Below, piece by piece: positions 16,888-26,165 of a stretch of 64,000 nt of DNA. The stretch is from CADEDV01 sp964596345. Lineage in GTDB: Bacteria > Bacteroidota > Bacteroidia > Chitinophagales > Chitinophagaceae. The notes under the pieces were generated by a model, which had not been told where the DNA came from, made no database searches, and saw only the letters and a program-made list of their open reading frames with translations. The position numbers and the translations under genes are program-made. Location: NCBI GenBank assembly GCA_964596345.1, contig CAZQSZ010000004.1:378894-442893 (forward strand). Reading direction: 5' to 3'. The stretch's first letter is position 1. Each line of letters begins with the position of its first letter.

Positions 16888-18492
16888 TTAAATCTTTGGT
16901 GCTGCAGCCAGGATTTCTGCAGATACACCCGATGCATATTTTTCAAAGTTCTTAGTGAACAAACCAGCCAGGTAGCTGGCCTTTTCATCATAAGCATTTT
17001 TATCAGCCCATGTATTGCGGGGATTCAATACTTCTGCGGGAACATCGGGGCAGGAGATAGGCATGGCAACCCCAAAAACAGGGTGCGTTTCAAACAGGGC
17101 ATTCTCCAGCTTTCCTTCCAATGCCGCAGTGATCATCGCTCTTGTATATTTCAGTTTCATCCGGTTACCGATGCCATAAGGCCCGCCTGTCCAGCCGGTA
17201 TTGATCATCCATACATTCACATTGTTCTCCTGCATTTTTTGTCCCAGCATCTGGGCATATTTACCGGGATGCAGGGGAAGAAATGGTGCACCAAAGCAGG
17301 CACTAAAAGTGGGTTTCGGTTCTGTAACACCAGCCTCGGTGCCAGCCACTTTTGCAGTATAGCCGGAAATAAACTGGTACATCGCCTGCCCGGCTGTTAA
17401 TTTAGAAACCGGTGGCAATACACCAAATGCATCGCAGGTCAGAAAGAAAATATTTTTTGGCAAGCCACCCACAGAAGGTTCCTGTGCATTGCTGATAAAA
17501 TGTAACGGATAAGAAACCCTGGTATTTTCTGTAATAGAAGCATCATCAAAATTGATCTTATTCGTACCGGGATAGAAAGTAACATTTTCCACTAAGGCGC
17601 CGGGGCGTATGGCATTGTATATTTCAGGTTCCTTTTCTTCAGTCAGGTTAATGGTCTTTGCATAACACCCTCCCTCAAAATTGAAGATATTGTCATCCGT
17701 CCAGGCATGTTCATCATCACCGATCAGTTTGCGGTTGGGATCTGCACTCAGGGTTGTTTTACCGGTGCCGCTCAATCCGAAGAAGATCGCCGTATCACCA
17801 TCATCACCCATATTAGCGCTGCAATGCATACTCAATACATTCTTTTCATGTGGCAAGATGTAGTTGAGTATAGTGAAGATACCTTTCTTGGTTTCGCCGG
17901 TATAACCTGTTCCGGCGATCAGGATCATTTTATGTTTGAAAGAAACGATGGCTCCATTATGCTGGCGGGTGCCGCAAACAGAAGGGTCCAGCTTCAATCC
18001 AGGTACAGAGATCACATGCCAGTCGGGTTCAAAATTGTCTAACTCTTCTTCATCAGGCCGGAGGAACATATTATAGGCAAACAGGTTGTTCCAGGGTTTT
18101 TCATTCACCACTCTTACATTCAGGCGGTAGCGGGGATCGGCACAGGCGTAACAGTCACGGACCCATATCTCAGGTAACTGGTCGAGATATTCGGTTACTT
18201 TTTTAAAAACAGTATCGAAGTATTTTGACTCGATCGGGATATTAAAATCATTCCAGTGAACAGAATCGGCAGTAGTCTCATCTTTAACAGTAAACTTATC
18301 CTTCGGGGATCGGCCGGTAAATTCACCGGTTTGAATCACCAGGGCACCTGTATCATTCAAAACACCTTCTCCAATACGTAAGGTGTCTTGTACTAATTCT
18401 TCAGGTGAAAGCTGGTAATGAATAGATTCTGTGTTCCGGAGGCCAATTTTTAATAGATGTTTGGTAGGGATAGTAATCGTTGGTACTGACAT
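16888..18492 (-). CDS. pckA: Phosphoenolpyruvate carboxykinase (ATP)
   Basis: Cytoplasmic gluconeogenic enzyme converting oxaloacetate and ATP to phosphoenolpyruvate, CO2 and ADP. Motifs include TGRSPKDKFTV, the P-loop GLSGTGKTTLSADP and the downstream GDDEHAWTDDNIFNFEGGCYAK, as well as NTGWTGGPYGIGNRMKL. The 534 residues from MSVPTITIPTK are normal; a start four codons earlier at 18504 is equally possible. A good promoter lies at 18519-18551, giving a leader of only about 8-25 bases. Confidence 0.96.
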   Translation of the reverse strand: MSVPTITIPTKHLLKIGLRNTESIHYQLSPEELVQDTLRIGEGVLNDTGALVIQTGEFTGRSPKDKFTVKDETTADSVHWNDFNIPIESKYFDTVFKKVTEYLDQLPEIWVRDCYACADPRYRLNVRVVNEKPWNNLFAYNMFLRPDEEELDNFEPDWHVISVPGLKLDPSVCGTRQHNGAIVSFKHKMILIAGTGYTGETKKGIFTILNYILPHEKNVLSMHCSANMGDDGDTAIFFGLSGTGKTTLSADPNRKLIGDDEHAWTDDNIFNFEGGCYAKTINLTEEKEPEIYNAIRPGALVENVTFYPGTNKINFDDASITENTRVSYPLHFISNAQEPSVGGLPKNIFFLTCDAFGVLPPVSKLTAGQAMYQFISGYTAKVAGTEAGVTEPKPTFSACFGAPFLPLHPGKYAQMLGQKMQENNVNVWMINTGWTGGPYGIGNRMKLKYTRAMITAALEGKLENALFETHPVFGVAMPISCPDVPAEVLNPRNTWADKNAYDEKASYLAGLFTKNFEKYASGVSAEILAAAPKI

Positions 18493-18518
18493 ATGAGCAA
18501 GCATATTTGGTGAAGCGA

Positions 18519-18551
18519 CAAAGGTAAGTCACAAACCTTGTTTTATACAAA
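18519..18551 (-). promoter_or_regulatory. pckA promoter
   Basis: On the minus strand TTTG (18551-18548), a 21-base spacer and TACCTTTG (18526-18519) match the Bacteroidota promoter consensus fully. The expected start site is about 6-8 bases downstream. Confidence 0.65.
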
Positions 18552-18759
18552 CGGATGTTAGTGCTACACATTGGAAACTGCCTAATATTTTTAAGCTAAT
18601 ACTGTTCATTTTCAAAATTTTAGGCTGAAAATTGAAGGCCATTAAAATCCTTGTAGTTTTTTTGAAAAACATCCATTTTTCACCCGGTTTGCTTGTTTTG
18701 TGATGAAAGTCAGGTGCCCGATATAAATGGTCGTTATCTTTAGCTCTAAATCCCTTTTC

Positions 18760-20052
18760 ATGAAGTATTTACCCCTGAATCCTGAGATTTTTATCCAAAA
18801 CAGGAAGCGGTTTGCGAGCCAGTTGCAAAAAAACTCCATTGCCATCTTTGTAAGCAATGATGAAGTACCAAGTAATGGCGATGCGATCTACCGGTTTAAA
18901 CAAAACAGCGATGTATTTTGGCTCAGCGGCATTACGCAGGAGGATAGTATGGTGATCCTGTTCCCGGATAACCCGGACCCGAAATACCGGGAAGTGCTGG
19001 TATTGGTTCGCCCCAATGAGCTAAAAGAAAAATGGGATGGGAAACGATTAAGGGTGAAGGAAGCACAGGATATCAGTGGTATTAAGACCATTGTGTGGGT
19101 GGACAGCCTGGATGGATTATTACAGCCCTGGATTCATTTAGCAGATACTATTTATCTCGATAGTAATGAGAACGACCGGAAAGCCAGTCTTGTCCGCACC
19201 CGGGACTATCGCTTCATTGATGAAATGAAAAGCCGCTACCCGCTGCATAATTATGTAAGGGCCGCAAAGATCATGAAAGAACTGCGGGCTGTAAAAACGG
19301 CTTTCGAGGTGGAAGTGCTGCAACAAGCCATTGATATTACTGATACTACATTCCGTCGTTTACTGCAATTCATCAGGCCCGGTGTGATGGAGTACGAGAT
19401 CGAAGCAGAAATTTTTCATTCGTTCCTGTCGCAACGGGCAACAGGGGAAGCATACGGGAGTATTATTGCCAGTGGGGACAGGGCCCGGACATTACATTAT
19501 GTCTCCAACAACCAGGAGTGCAGGGATGGCGAATTGATCCTGATGGATTTTGGTGCCGAGTACGGCGGCTATTGCGCTGACCTGACAAGAACGGTTCCTG
19601 TCAATGGAAAATTTACCCGCCGGCAGAAAACGGTTTATAATGCCTGTTTGCACTTACATGATTATGCAAAAAGTTTATTGAAGCCGGGCATCAGCATATT
19701 GGATTATACGGACAAAGTAGGAGAGGAAGCGACGCAACAATTCCTCAAGATCGGCTTGCTGAAAAAATCAGACGTGAAAAATGAAGACCCGGAGAACAGG
19801 GCTTACCGGAAATATTTGTATCACGGTATCTCGCATCACTTAGGAGTGGATGTACATGATCTTGGTACGAGGACCGAACCCATCAAAGCAGGAATGGTAT
19901 TCACCGTCGAGCCCGGTATTTATATAGAAGAAGAACAAATGGGTATCCGGATAGAGAATAATCTCTGGATTACGAAGAACGGGAATAAGGACCTGATGAA
20001 GAATATTCCGATCACAGTAGAAGAAATTGAGGCATTGATGAAAAGGAAATAG
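18760..20052 (+). CDS. pepP: Xaa-Pro aminopeptidase P
   Basis: Cytoplasmic metallopeptidase that removes N-terminal residues preceding proline. It has the aminopeptidase P N-terminal domain (residues 1-130: FIQNRKRFASQLQKNSIAIF, FKQNSDVFWLSGITQEDSM) and a pita-bread catalytic domain with metal ligands in LMDFGAEYGGYCADLTRTVPV, HGISHHLGVDVHDLG, VFTVEPGIYI and GIRIENNLWI. Start MKYLPLNPEIF at 18760 gives 430 residues; a start at 18727 adds 11 unlikely residues. It ends 41 bases before the four-helix-bundle gene. Confidence 0.92.
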   Translation: MKYLPLNPEIFIQNRKRFASQLQKNSIAIFVSNDEVPSNGDAIYRFKQNSDVFWLSGITQEDSMVILFPDNPDPKYREVLVLVRPNELKEKWDGKRLRVKEAQDISGIKTIVWVDSLDGLLQPWIHLADTIYLDSNENDRKASLVRTRDYRFIDEMKSRYPLHNYVRAAKIMKELRAVKTAFEVEVLQQAIDITDTTFRRLLQFIRPGVMEYEIEAEIFHSFLSQRATGEAYGSIIASGDRARTLHYVSNNQECRDGELILMDFGAEYGGYCADLTRTVPVNGKFTRRQKTVYNACLHLHDYAKSLLKPGISILDYTDKVGEEATQQFLKIGLLKKSDVKNEDPENRAYRKYLYHGISHHLGVDVHDLGTRTEPIKAGMVFTVEPGIYIEEEQMGIRIENNLWITKNGNKDLMKNIPITVEEIEALMKRK

Positions 20053-20474
20053 TCCATGGTCAACGGTCCACAGCAAAAACCCAACAGATCGAAATGGCAT
20101 TTAAGTTTGAGAATTTAAAAGTGTGGCAGTTGTCGTTGGAATTAACTGATGAGGTGGATTCACTGGCCCATACTTTTCCTGCTCACGAACTTTATTCTCT
20201 TTCAAGCCAGATTAGACGGGTTGCTAATTCAGTATCTCTCAATATTGTTGAAGGATCTACTGGTTTAACCAACGCAGAATTCAGAAGATTTCTGCTAATT
20301 GCTAACCGTTCTGCCCTTGAAGTGGTAGGTTGCTTATATTTGGCAAGAAGAAGAGGATACCTGGGAGAGGAGAAATTTACAGAGCTGTATAACAGGGTTG
20401 AATTATTGGTGAAAATGATCCAGGCATTAATTAATACTTTAAACGACTGAGCTATGGTCTGTCGACCATGGACT
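20051..20474. repeat. Inverted repeats flanking the four-helix-bundle gene
   Basis: AGTCCATGGTC at 20051-20061 and its exact complement GACCATGGACT at 20464-20474 bracket the small gene at 20094-20450. Further related pieces (GGTCCAC at 20066, TATGGTCTGTCGACC before the right arm, ACTATGGACCAC after it) belong to the same palindromic ladder. The right copy runs into the pssA leader. Confidence 0.7.
20094..20450 (+). CDS. Four-helix-bundle protein (23S rRNA intervening-sequence protein family)
   Basis: A 118-residue all-helical protein of the S23/four-helix-bundle family, known from 23S rRNA intervening sequences and related in fold to the Avd accessory proteins of diversity-generating retroelements. 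The family signature is clear: FKFENLKVWQLSLELTDEVD, LSSQIRRVANSVSLNIVEGS, FRRFLLIANRSALEVVGCLY. Its role is unknown. It is wedged between pepP and pssA and bracketed by an 11-base inverted repeat, so it may be a small mobile or recently inserted unit. It is not a ribosomal protein. Confidence 0.85.
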   Translation: MAFKFENLKVWQLSLELTDEVDSLAHTFPAHELYSLSSQIRRVANSVSLNIVEGSTGLTNAEFRRFLLIANRSALEVVGCLYLARRRGYLGEEKFTELYNRVELLVKMIQALINTLND

Positions 20475-20485
20475 ATGGACCACTC

Positions 20486-21271
20486 ATGAAACAAATCCCC
20501 AACTTATTTACGCTGCTGAACCTGGTTTTTGGTTGTATCGCCATTGTTTTCACCCTGCAACAAGGGGTGATCCTGCTGCCATTGGATGATGCAGGTAGTA
20601 TCCTGTCGACACCTGTTCAAATAGAAAATACGCCGGAAAAAATTGTACTGACATCACTTTTTATCGGGCTTGCCGGTGTAGTTGATTTTTTAGATGGCTT
20701 TGTGGCAAGATTATTCAAAGCAACATCCGAACTGGGCAAACAATTGGATTCTCTAGCAGATGTGGTAAGTTTTGGTGTGGCACCGGCCATCATCATCTAC
20801 CAGTTTCTCCGGTTGAGCCTGGCGCAGGAAAGTGGTGCCCTGGATGCTTCTATGATTTGGTTGGTACCCGCTTTTATTGTGGCAGCAGCAGCAGCCTGGC
20901 GCCTGAGCAAATTCAATTTAGATACCCGGCAGACCTATGGTTTCCTGGGAGTGCCCACACCTGCCGTCGGGTTAACGGTTGCTTCTTTTCCATTGATCTA
21001 TTGGTTTTCTGATAATACAACCGTTGTTGAGCTATTGTTGAATAAATGGTTTTGGTATGCTGTAATTGCACTGCTTAGCTTCCTGATGGTTTCTTCTTTG
21101 CCTATGCTGGCACTTAAATTTAAAGGGCTAACTATGAAATCGGCCATGCCTTTCATCGTGATTGCCCTGGTGGGTATCGCTGCGGTATTTTTATTGGGCT
21201 GGCTCGCTGTTCCGGTCATTTTCATCACGTATGTTTTGGTATCTTTGCTCTTTAAAAATAAAACAGCATGA
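20486..21271 (+). CDS. pssA: CDP-diacylglycerol-serine O-phosphatidyltransferase
   Basis: Inner-membrane enzyme making phosphatidylserine, precursor of phosphatidylethanolamine. The CDP-alcohol phosphotransferase motif reads DGFVARLFKATSELGKQLD followed by SLAD, supplying the D-G-AR-G-D-D residues. About seven hydrophobic helices follow. Start MKQIPNLFTLLNL at 20486 is preferred over the ATG at 20468, which lies inside the palindromic repeat and adds six residues. The stop overlaps the purS start (ATGA). Confidence 0.92.
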   Translation: MKQIPNLFTLLNLVFGCIAIVFTLQQGVILLPLDDAGSILSTPVQIENTPEKIVLTSLFIGLAGVVDFLDGFVARLFKATSELGKQLDSLADVVSFGVAPAIIIYQFLRLSLAQESGALDASMIWLVPAFIVAAAAAWRLSKFNLDTRQTYGFLGVPTPAVGLTVASFPLIYWFSDNTTVVELLLNKWFWYAVIALLSFLMVSSLPMLALKFKGLTMKSAMPFIVIALVGIAAVFLLGWLAVPVIFITYVLVSLLFKNKTA

Positions 21272-21513
21272 CCTATACGGTGCAGATAAAAGTAATGCCG
21301 CTGAAAGAATTGCTTGATCCGCAGGGAAAAGCAGTGATGGGCGGTTTGCAGAACCTCGGTTTAAATGGTGTGGAAGATGTAAGAGTCGGTAAGAACATTA
21401 CACTACAGGTAACAGCCGATTCACCCGAGAATGCAAAAGCCATTGCCGAAGAAGCCAGCAAGAAACTGCTCTCCAACCCGGTGATGGAATATTTTGAAGT
21501 GTCAGTTAACTAG
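21268..21513 (+). CDS. purS: Phosphoribosylformylglycinamidine synthase subunit PurS
   Basis: Small subunit of the three-part FGAM synthase of purine synthesis; PurS bridges the amidotransferase PurQ and the large subunit PurL. The 81 residues show the PurS pattern YTVQIKVMPLKELLDPQGKA, GLNGVEDVRVGKNITLQV and a C-terminal helix-strand LLSNPVMEYFEVSV. It overlaps pssA by four bases, so the two are translationally coupled. purL and purQ are not in this window. Confidence 0.93.
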   Translation: MTYTVQIKVMPLKELLDPQGKAVMGGLQNLGLNGVEDVRVGKNITLQVTADSPENAKAIAEEASKKLLSNPVMEYFEVSVN

Positions 21514-21579
21514 TTGACAGGTTGATAAGTTGGACAGGATTCAACACTTATCAACTAAGAACATATCAACTTATCAACT
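21514..21579. repeat. Palindromic ladder repeat before rsmI
   Basis: GTTGATAAGTTG at 21521-21532 and CAACTTATCAAC at 21567-21578 are exact complements. Between them a partial copy (CTTATCAACT at 21547-21556) repeats the unit. The right arm ends two bases before the rsmI ATG, so a transcript from purS would carry a hairpin right at the start codon. Confidence 0.7.
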
Positions 21580-22248
21580 ATGCTCTACCTGGTTCCCACC
21601 CCCATCGGTAATCTCAAAGACATTACGCTTCGGGCACTGGAAGTGCTGAAGGAAGTTGATCTTATCATGGCGGAGGATACAAGAACCAGTTCTCACCTGC
21701 TCAATCATTACCAGGTCAGTAAACCGGTTTCGCCTTATCACCAGCACAATGAACATAAGGTGCTGCAGCATCTTATAGACCAGTTATCAGCCGGGAAAAA
21801 AATGGCCGTCATAACTGATGCCGGTACACCGGGTATTTCCGATCCTGCATTTTTACTGGTACGGGAATGTATCAGAGTTGGAATAAAAGTAGAATGCCTG
21901 CCCGGAGCCACTGCATTTGTTCCAGCATTGGTCAACAGCGGGATTCCCACGAACCGTTTTTGTTTTGAGGGGTTTCTGCCACTGAAAAAAGGAAGGCAGA
22001 CCCTGATGAAACAACTGGCGGAGGAAGAAAGAACGATGATCTTCTATGAATCGCCGGTTCGGCTGGTAAAAACGCTGGAAGAATTTATCACTTATTTTGG
22101 TGAAGAACGGTTATGTTCCGTAAGTCGTGAACTGACAAAAATGTTTGAAGAAAATCAACGAGGCACTCTTAGGGAAGTAGCTGACTATTTCAGTCAAAAA
22201 ACGGTGAAAGGAGAGATCGTTATTGTTGTTGCCGGAAAGACCGACTAA
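21580..22248 (+). CDS. rsmI: 16S rRNA (cytidine-1402-2'-O)-methyltransferase
   Basis: SAM-dependent methyltransferase of the tetrapyrrole-methylase fold that 2'-O-methylates C1402 in the ribosomal decoding centre. Signature segments are LVPTPIGNLKDITLRALEVL, AEDTRTSSHLLNHY, VITDAGTPGISDPAFLLVRE and CLPGATAFVPALVNSGIP. The 222 residues cover the catalytic part; many homologues are longer at the C-terminus. Confidence 0.95.
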   Translation: MLYLVPTPIGNLKDITLRALEVLKEVDLIMAEDTRTSSHLLNHYQVSKPVSPYHQHNEHKVLQHLIDQLSAGKKMAVITDAGTPGISDPAFLLVRECIRVGIKVECLPGATAFVPALVNSGIPTNRFCFEGFLPLKKGRQTLMKQLAEEERTMIFYESPVRLVKTLEEFITYFGEERLCSVSRELTKMFEENQRGTLREVADYFSQKTVKGEIVIVVAGKTD

Positions 22249-22313
22249 GTTTTTCTTAACCAAAACTGGCATTATTTTTTCCTGTTTACAACGATTAATT
22301 AAATGCCACTGTT

Positions 22314-22763
22314 ATGAAATCTTTTCGTTTTACCGCTTTGCTTCTCTCTCTTTTCTTTATCACTTCAGCGGGGCTTACACAGGTTACTTCTATCCCGGAA
22401 CAGGCCAAAGAGAATTTTACTAATCAATATCCCGGGGCAACCAATGTGAAATGGAGCAATGATATTGTGAACGTCAAAGTTGAGTTTGACCTGGATGGGG
22501 AACACATGAATGCTGAGTACAGCAATAAAGGCATCTGGAAAAGCACTCAAAAAAAATGGAGTTATGATAAGCTCACCGAGGCTGTGAAAGATGGGTTTCA
22601 AAAAAGTAAATATGCGGACCAGGAAGTGTCAGATGTAAAGATCATTTACCTGCCGGGTGATGTGCTGCAATACAGACTAAAAGTGGAGAAGAATGATCTG
22701 CAGAAGAAATTTCTTTATTTCAATGAAAAAGGACGGTTGCTTCGCTCAGCCGTAACATTATAA
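22314..22763 (+). CDS. Exported PepSY-like domain protein
   Basis: A 149-residue protein with a signal peptide (MKSFRFTALLLSLFFITSAGLT) and two beta-alpha-beta repeats of the PepSY-like (beta-lactamase-inhibitor-like) type common in Bacteroidota periplasmic proteins. The clues are IPEQAKENFTNQYPGATNVKWS, which is the typical opening helix with a K-W turn, and VEFDLDGEHMNAEYSNKGIW. The molecular role is unknown. It is followed by a strong terminator. Confidence 0.75.
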   Translation: MKSFRFTALLLSLFFITSAGLTQVTSIPEQAKENFTNQYPGATNVKWSNDIVNVKVEFDLDGEHMNAEYSNKGIWKSTQKKWSYDKLTEAVKDGFQKSKYADQEVSDVKIIYLPGDVLQYRLKVEKNDLQKKFLYFNEKGRLLRSAVTL

Positions 22764-22793
22764 TTATTTATCCTTTAAAGCAGGATTGATAGC

Positions 22794-22840
22794 AAATTGA
22801 CCAGTGGTTCTGTCCGGAGCCACCGGTCAATTTTGTTTTT
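22794..22840 (+). terminator. Terminator after the PepSY-like gene
   Basis: AAATTGACC plus GTGG (22794-22807) pairs with CCAC plus GGTCAATTT (22820-22833), with single mismatched bases between the two stem parts, followed by TTTTGTTTTT. Confidence 0.82.
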
Positions 22841-22896
22841 GTGGTAACAGCGAATGAACGAATTTTACTATTTTGAGCCAGTCAAACCCGTAACAA

Positions 22897-24042
22897 ATGA
22901 AAAGATGCCTGTTCATTGCATTATGTTTTACAAGTTGGAATAGTTTTTCCCAGGATCTTGCCTTTGGCAGAAAGATGGTGGATACGTTAACTTCTTCCAC
23001 TTTCTGGGGCCGTGGTTATACCAATGATGGAATGCAAAAGGCAGCAGAATTCCTGGCAGGGCAGTTTCAGTCCTTTGGTTTGCAGCCGATGAAAGGAAAC
23101 AATTTTCTTCAGCCTTTTTCATACCCGGTCAATACGTTTCCCGGGAAAATGGAACTAAGTATTAATGGTAAAGACCTGGAACCCGGAAAGGATTTTATTG
23201 TAAGCCCGGATTGCAAAGGGGTTAAAGGGAAAGGAAATTTTGTACAGGCAGACAGTGTACAGTTTGTGAACAGGGAGAATGCGTTTATCGTGGTGCTGGA
23301 AGATAAGCTCACCTGGTCGGTAGCCGGGCAGCAAGCCGGTTATTCGGTAGTGCTGGTAGATAAAAAAACTGTAAGTAATCCCTCTTCTTTTAAAGTGAAT
23401 ATTGAAAACAGGCTGATCTATGATTTTAAAACAGCCAATGTATGCGGCATGGTGAAAGGCACCGTTAAGCCAGATTCGGTTATACTCATCACAGCGCATT
23501 ACGATCACCTGGGTGGAATGGGAAAAGATACTTATTTCCCCGGGGCCAATGATAATGCCAGTGGCGTTGCCTTATTACTGAACCTGGCCCGCTATTATGC
23601 AGCCAATCCCCAACCTTATTCCATCGGCTTTATTTGTTTTGCCGGGGAAGAAGCAGGTCTCGTTGGCTCTAAATATTTTACGGAGCATCCGCTGGTACCA
23701 TTAAAAAGTATCCGTTTTCTGACGAATACGGATTTAGCAGGAACTGGTGAAGATGGGATTACCGTGGTAAATGCAACCGAATTCCCGGACGAGTTTGCCA
23801 TGATGAACGCCGTTAATAAAGAACATCAATTACTTGCAGCGATCAACGCAAGGGGTAAAGCGGCCAACAGCGATCATTATCATTTTACGGAGAAAGGCGT
23901 ACCTGCTTTTTTCTTTTATACATTGGGAGGAATTAAAGCCTATCATGATGTGTTTGATAAGCCGGTTACTTTACCACTTACTGAACATGAAGACCTGTTC
24001 AAACTGGTGGTGAAGTTCAATGAAAAATTAATGGGTAAATAA
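22897..24042 (+). CDS. Exported M28-family metallopeptidase (second copy)
   Basis: Secreted or periplasmic di-zinc aminopeptidase of family M28, 381 residues, signal peptide ending near SFSQ (residue 19). Catalytic motifs are LITAHYDHLGGMGKD, FPGANDNASGVALLLNLA, CFAGEEAGLVGSKYF, NTDLAGTG and a late GKAANSDHYHFTEKG. It is shorter than and clearly diverged from the copy at 14926, so it is not a recent duplicate. It is 23 bases upstream of an exported M1 peptidase gene; the pair is probably an operon for extracellular peptide breakdown. Confidence 0.88.
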   Translation: MKRCLFIALCFTSWNSFSQDLAFGRKMVDTLTSSTFWGRGYTNDGMQKAAEFLAGQFQSFGLQPMKGNNFLQPFSYPVNTFPGKMELSINGKDLEPGKDFIVSPDCKGVKGKGNFVQADSVQFVNRENAFIVVLEDKLTWSVAGQQAGYSVVLVDKKTVSNPSSFKVNIENRLIYDFKTANVCGMVKGTVKPDSVILITAHYDHLGGMGKDTYFPGANDNASGVALLLNLARYYAANPQPYSIGFICFAGEEAGLVGSKYFTEHPLVPLKSIRFLTNTDLAGTGEDGITVVNATEFPDEFAMMNAVNKEHQLLAAINARGKAANSDHYHFTEKGVPAFFFYTLGGIKAYHDVFDKPVTLPLTEHEDLFKLVVKFNEKLMGK

Positions 24043-24065
24043 TCAATCAATATAATAGTTCGTAC

Positions 24066-25985
24066 ATGAAGAAAGTTCTGATTAGTATGTTAGCGATGCT
24101 GCCACTGGTTACAATCGCACAAACAGGTTACTGGCAGCAACGGGTTAAATATTCTATGGAAGTGGATGTTAATGCAAAAGCCAACCAGTTTACAGGAAAA
24201 CAAAAACTGGAATACTGGAATAATTCCCCGGATACACTGACCAAAGTATATTACCATTTGTACTGGAATGCCTTTCAACCGGGCAGTATGATGGATGTAA
24301 GAAGCCAGCGGCAGGGAACCATTCAGGGACCCCGCGGGGCTGATTGGGATGGCCGTGTAAAAGACAGGATCAGCAAACTGAACAAGGAGGAGATCGGTTA
24401 CCAGAAAATACTTTCATTGAAAATGAATGGGAAGCCACAGTCCTTTAAAATGCTGGAGACCATCCTGGAAGTAAAGCTGGACAAACCGATTTTACCAAAA
24501 TCCAAAGTGGTATTTGATATGGAGTTTGAGGCGCAGGTGCCTTTGCAGATCCGCCGCAGCGGCAGGGATAATGCAGAAGGTGTTCGGTTGAGTATGAGCC
24601 AATGGTATCCCAAACTTTGTGAATATGATAAAGATGGCTGGCACCCCAATCCTTATATAGCCCGTGAGTTCTATGGCGTATGGGGCGATTTTGATGTGAA
24701 GATATCTATTGATAAAAGCTATGTGCTTGGAGCAACCGGATACCTGCAAAATCCTAACCAGGTAGGCTATGGATATGAAGCACCTGGAACTAAAGTAACA
24801 AGACCAGCCGGTGAAAAATTGCTCTGGCATTTCATGGCACCTAATGTCCATGATTTTGTCTGGGCTGCTGATCCGGAGTACACACATCTTTCAAAACCGG
24901 TAAGGGATGGTATGGTGCTGCATGCTTTTTATAAAATAGATGCGGAGTTGCTGAAGAAACAATATGAAGCGTTACCGGCGGCAAGAAAAACAAGTTTTAA
25001 AAACAACCCGGATAATTTTGTGGCCTTTTACAAAGGACAGTGGGAAGAAGTGCTGGAAGTGGCTGCCCTGGCATTGCCATTTATGGATAAGACATTTGGA
25101 AAATATCCGTATAAGCAATATTCATTTATCCAGGGAGGAGACGGAGGTATGGAATATCCGATGGCGACTTTGTTAAAAGGGGCCGGACCTGATCTGATCA
25201 TTCATGAATGGATGCACAGCTGGTACCAGATGCTGATGGGCACCAACGAAGCCTTATATGCCTGGATGGATGAAGGATTTACCAGCTATGCCGAATCAAG
25301 AGTAATGGCGTATTTGGAAAAAGATACGGCTTTTGCACAGGCTGGTAATTACCGGGGCTATTTTGCATTAGCAAAAAGTAATAAGGAAGAACCCCTGACA
25401 ACACATGCTGATCATTTCAATACCAATTTTGCGTACAGCAATGCAGCGTATACAAAAGGTTCTGTATTCATGGAACAACTGGGATATATCACCGGCGCAG
25501 AGCTGAGAGATAAAATTTTGCTGGCTTATTACAACCAATGGCGGTTTAAACACCCCGATGTCAATGATTTAATGCGGGTGGCTGAAAAAACAAGTGGGCT
25601 GCAATTGGACTGGTATAAAGAATACTGGGTCAACTCAACCAAGACGATTGATTATGCCATTGATAGTTTGTGGGAGGAAGGCGGAAAAACAAAACTCCGG
25701 CTGAGCAGGGTGGGATTGGTGCCCATGCCGGTTGATCTGCAACTCACTTTTAAAGATGGAACGAAAGAGCTGCACTATATTCCCCTTGACCTGATGTATG
25801 GAGAAAAGCCTGTGGAAGATGGATCAATACCCCGTAAAGTGTATGAGGCCTGGAAATGGACACACCCGGTCTATATTATTGAAACCAACCGGAAACTGCT
25901 GGATGTTACCGTAGCGGAGATCGACCCTTCACAAAGAATGGCCGATGTGGAACGAAAAAATAACAGGATTGAGCTGAAATGGTAA
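24066..25985 (+). CDS. Exported M1-family metallopeptidase
   Basis: Secreted or periplasmic zinc aminopeptidase of family M1, 639 residues with a short signal peptide (MKKVLISMLAMLPLVTIA). Zinc ligands are in His380-Glu-Trp-Met-His384 and Glu403 of WMDEGFTSYAE, exactly the HExxH-x18-E spacing. The usual GxMEN exopeptidase loop is replaced by GGDGGMEYPMATLL, a variant I know from Bacteroidota M1 proteins. The N-terminal beta domain (residues 25-300) is complete. It follows the M28 gene and ends at a bidirectional terminator. Confidence 0.9.
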   Translation: MKKVLISMLAMLPLVTIAQTGYWQQRVKYSMEVDVNAKANQFTGKQKLEYWNNSPDTLTKVYYHLYWNAFQPGSMMDVRSQRQGTIQGPRGADWDGRVKDRISKLNKEEIGYQKILSLKMNGKPQSFKMLETILEVKLDKPILPKSKVVFDMEFEAQVPLQIRRSGRDNAEGVRLSMSQWYPKLCEYDKDGWHPNPYIAREFYGVWGDFDVKISIDKSYVLGATGYLQNPNQVGYGYEAPGTKVTRPAGEKLLWHFMAPNVHDFVWAADPEYTHLSKPVRDGMVLHAFYKIDAELLKKQYEALPAARKTSFKNNPDNFVAFYKGQWEEVLEVAALALPFMDKTFGKYPYKQYSFIQGGDGGMEYPMATLLKGAGPDLIIHEWMHSWYQMLMGTNEALYAWMDEGFTSYAESRVMAYLEKDTAFAQAGNYRGYFALAKSNKEEPLTTHADHFNTNFAYSNAAYTKGSVFMEQLGYITGAELRDKILLAYYNQWRFKHPDVNDLMRVAEKTSGLQLDWYKEYWVNSTKTIDYAIDSLWEEGGKTKLRLSRVGLVPMPVDLQLTFKDGTKELHYIPLDLMYGEKPVEDGSIPRKVYEAWKWTHPVYIIETNRKLLDVTVAEIDPSQRMADVERKNNRIELKW

Positions 25986-26009
25986 ATGGAAGAAGTTGGT
26001 AAATAAAGC

Positions 26010-26046
26010 AAAAACCATCTGCGGCCGGCAGATGGTTTTTTTCTTT
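26010..26046. terminator. Bidirectional terminator after the M1 peptidase gene
   Basis: CCATCTGC (26015-26022) and GCAGATGG (26028-26035), flanked by an A-tract on the left and TTTTTTTCTTTT on the right. Confidence 0.85.
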
Positions 26047-26165
26047 TGATTAGGGCCCCTCTCGTTGAACTGCTTGCCAAGGGAAGGTTAATGGTTAATG
26101 GTCATTATATTTTTGGCAGCATATATAATTACAGTACGAAATTACCGGGGTGTGTAATACGACCC

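Noticed and set aside
20094..20450. Naming the four-helix-bundle gene a ribosomal protein
   Set aside because: The S23 label in databases is historical; the family is tied to rRNA intervening sequences and no ribosomal role is shown.
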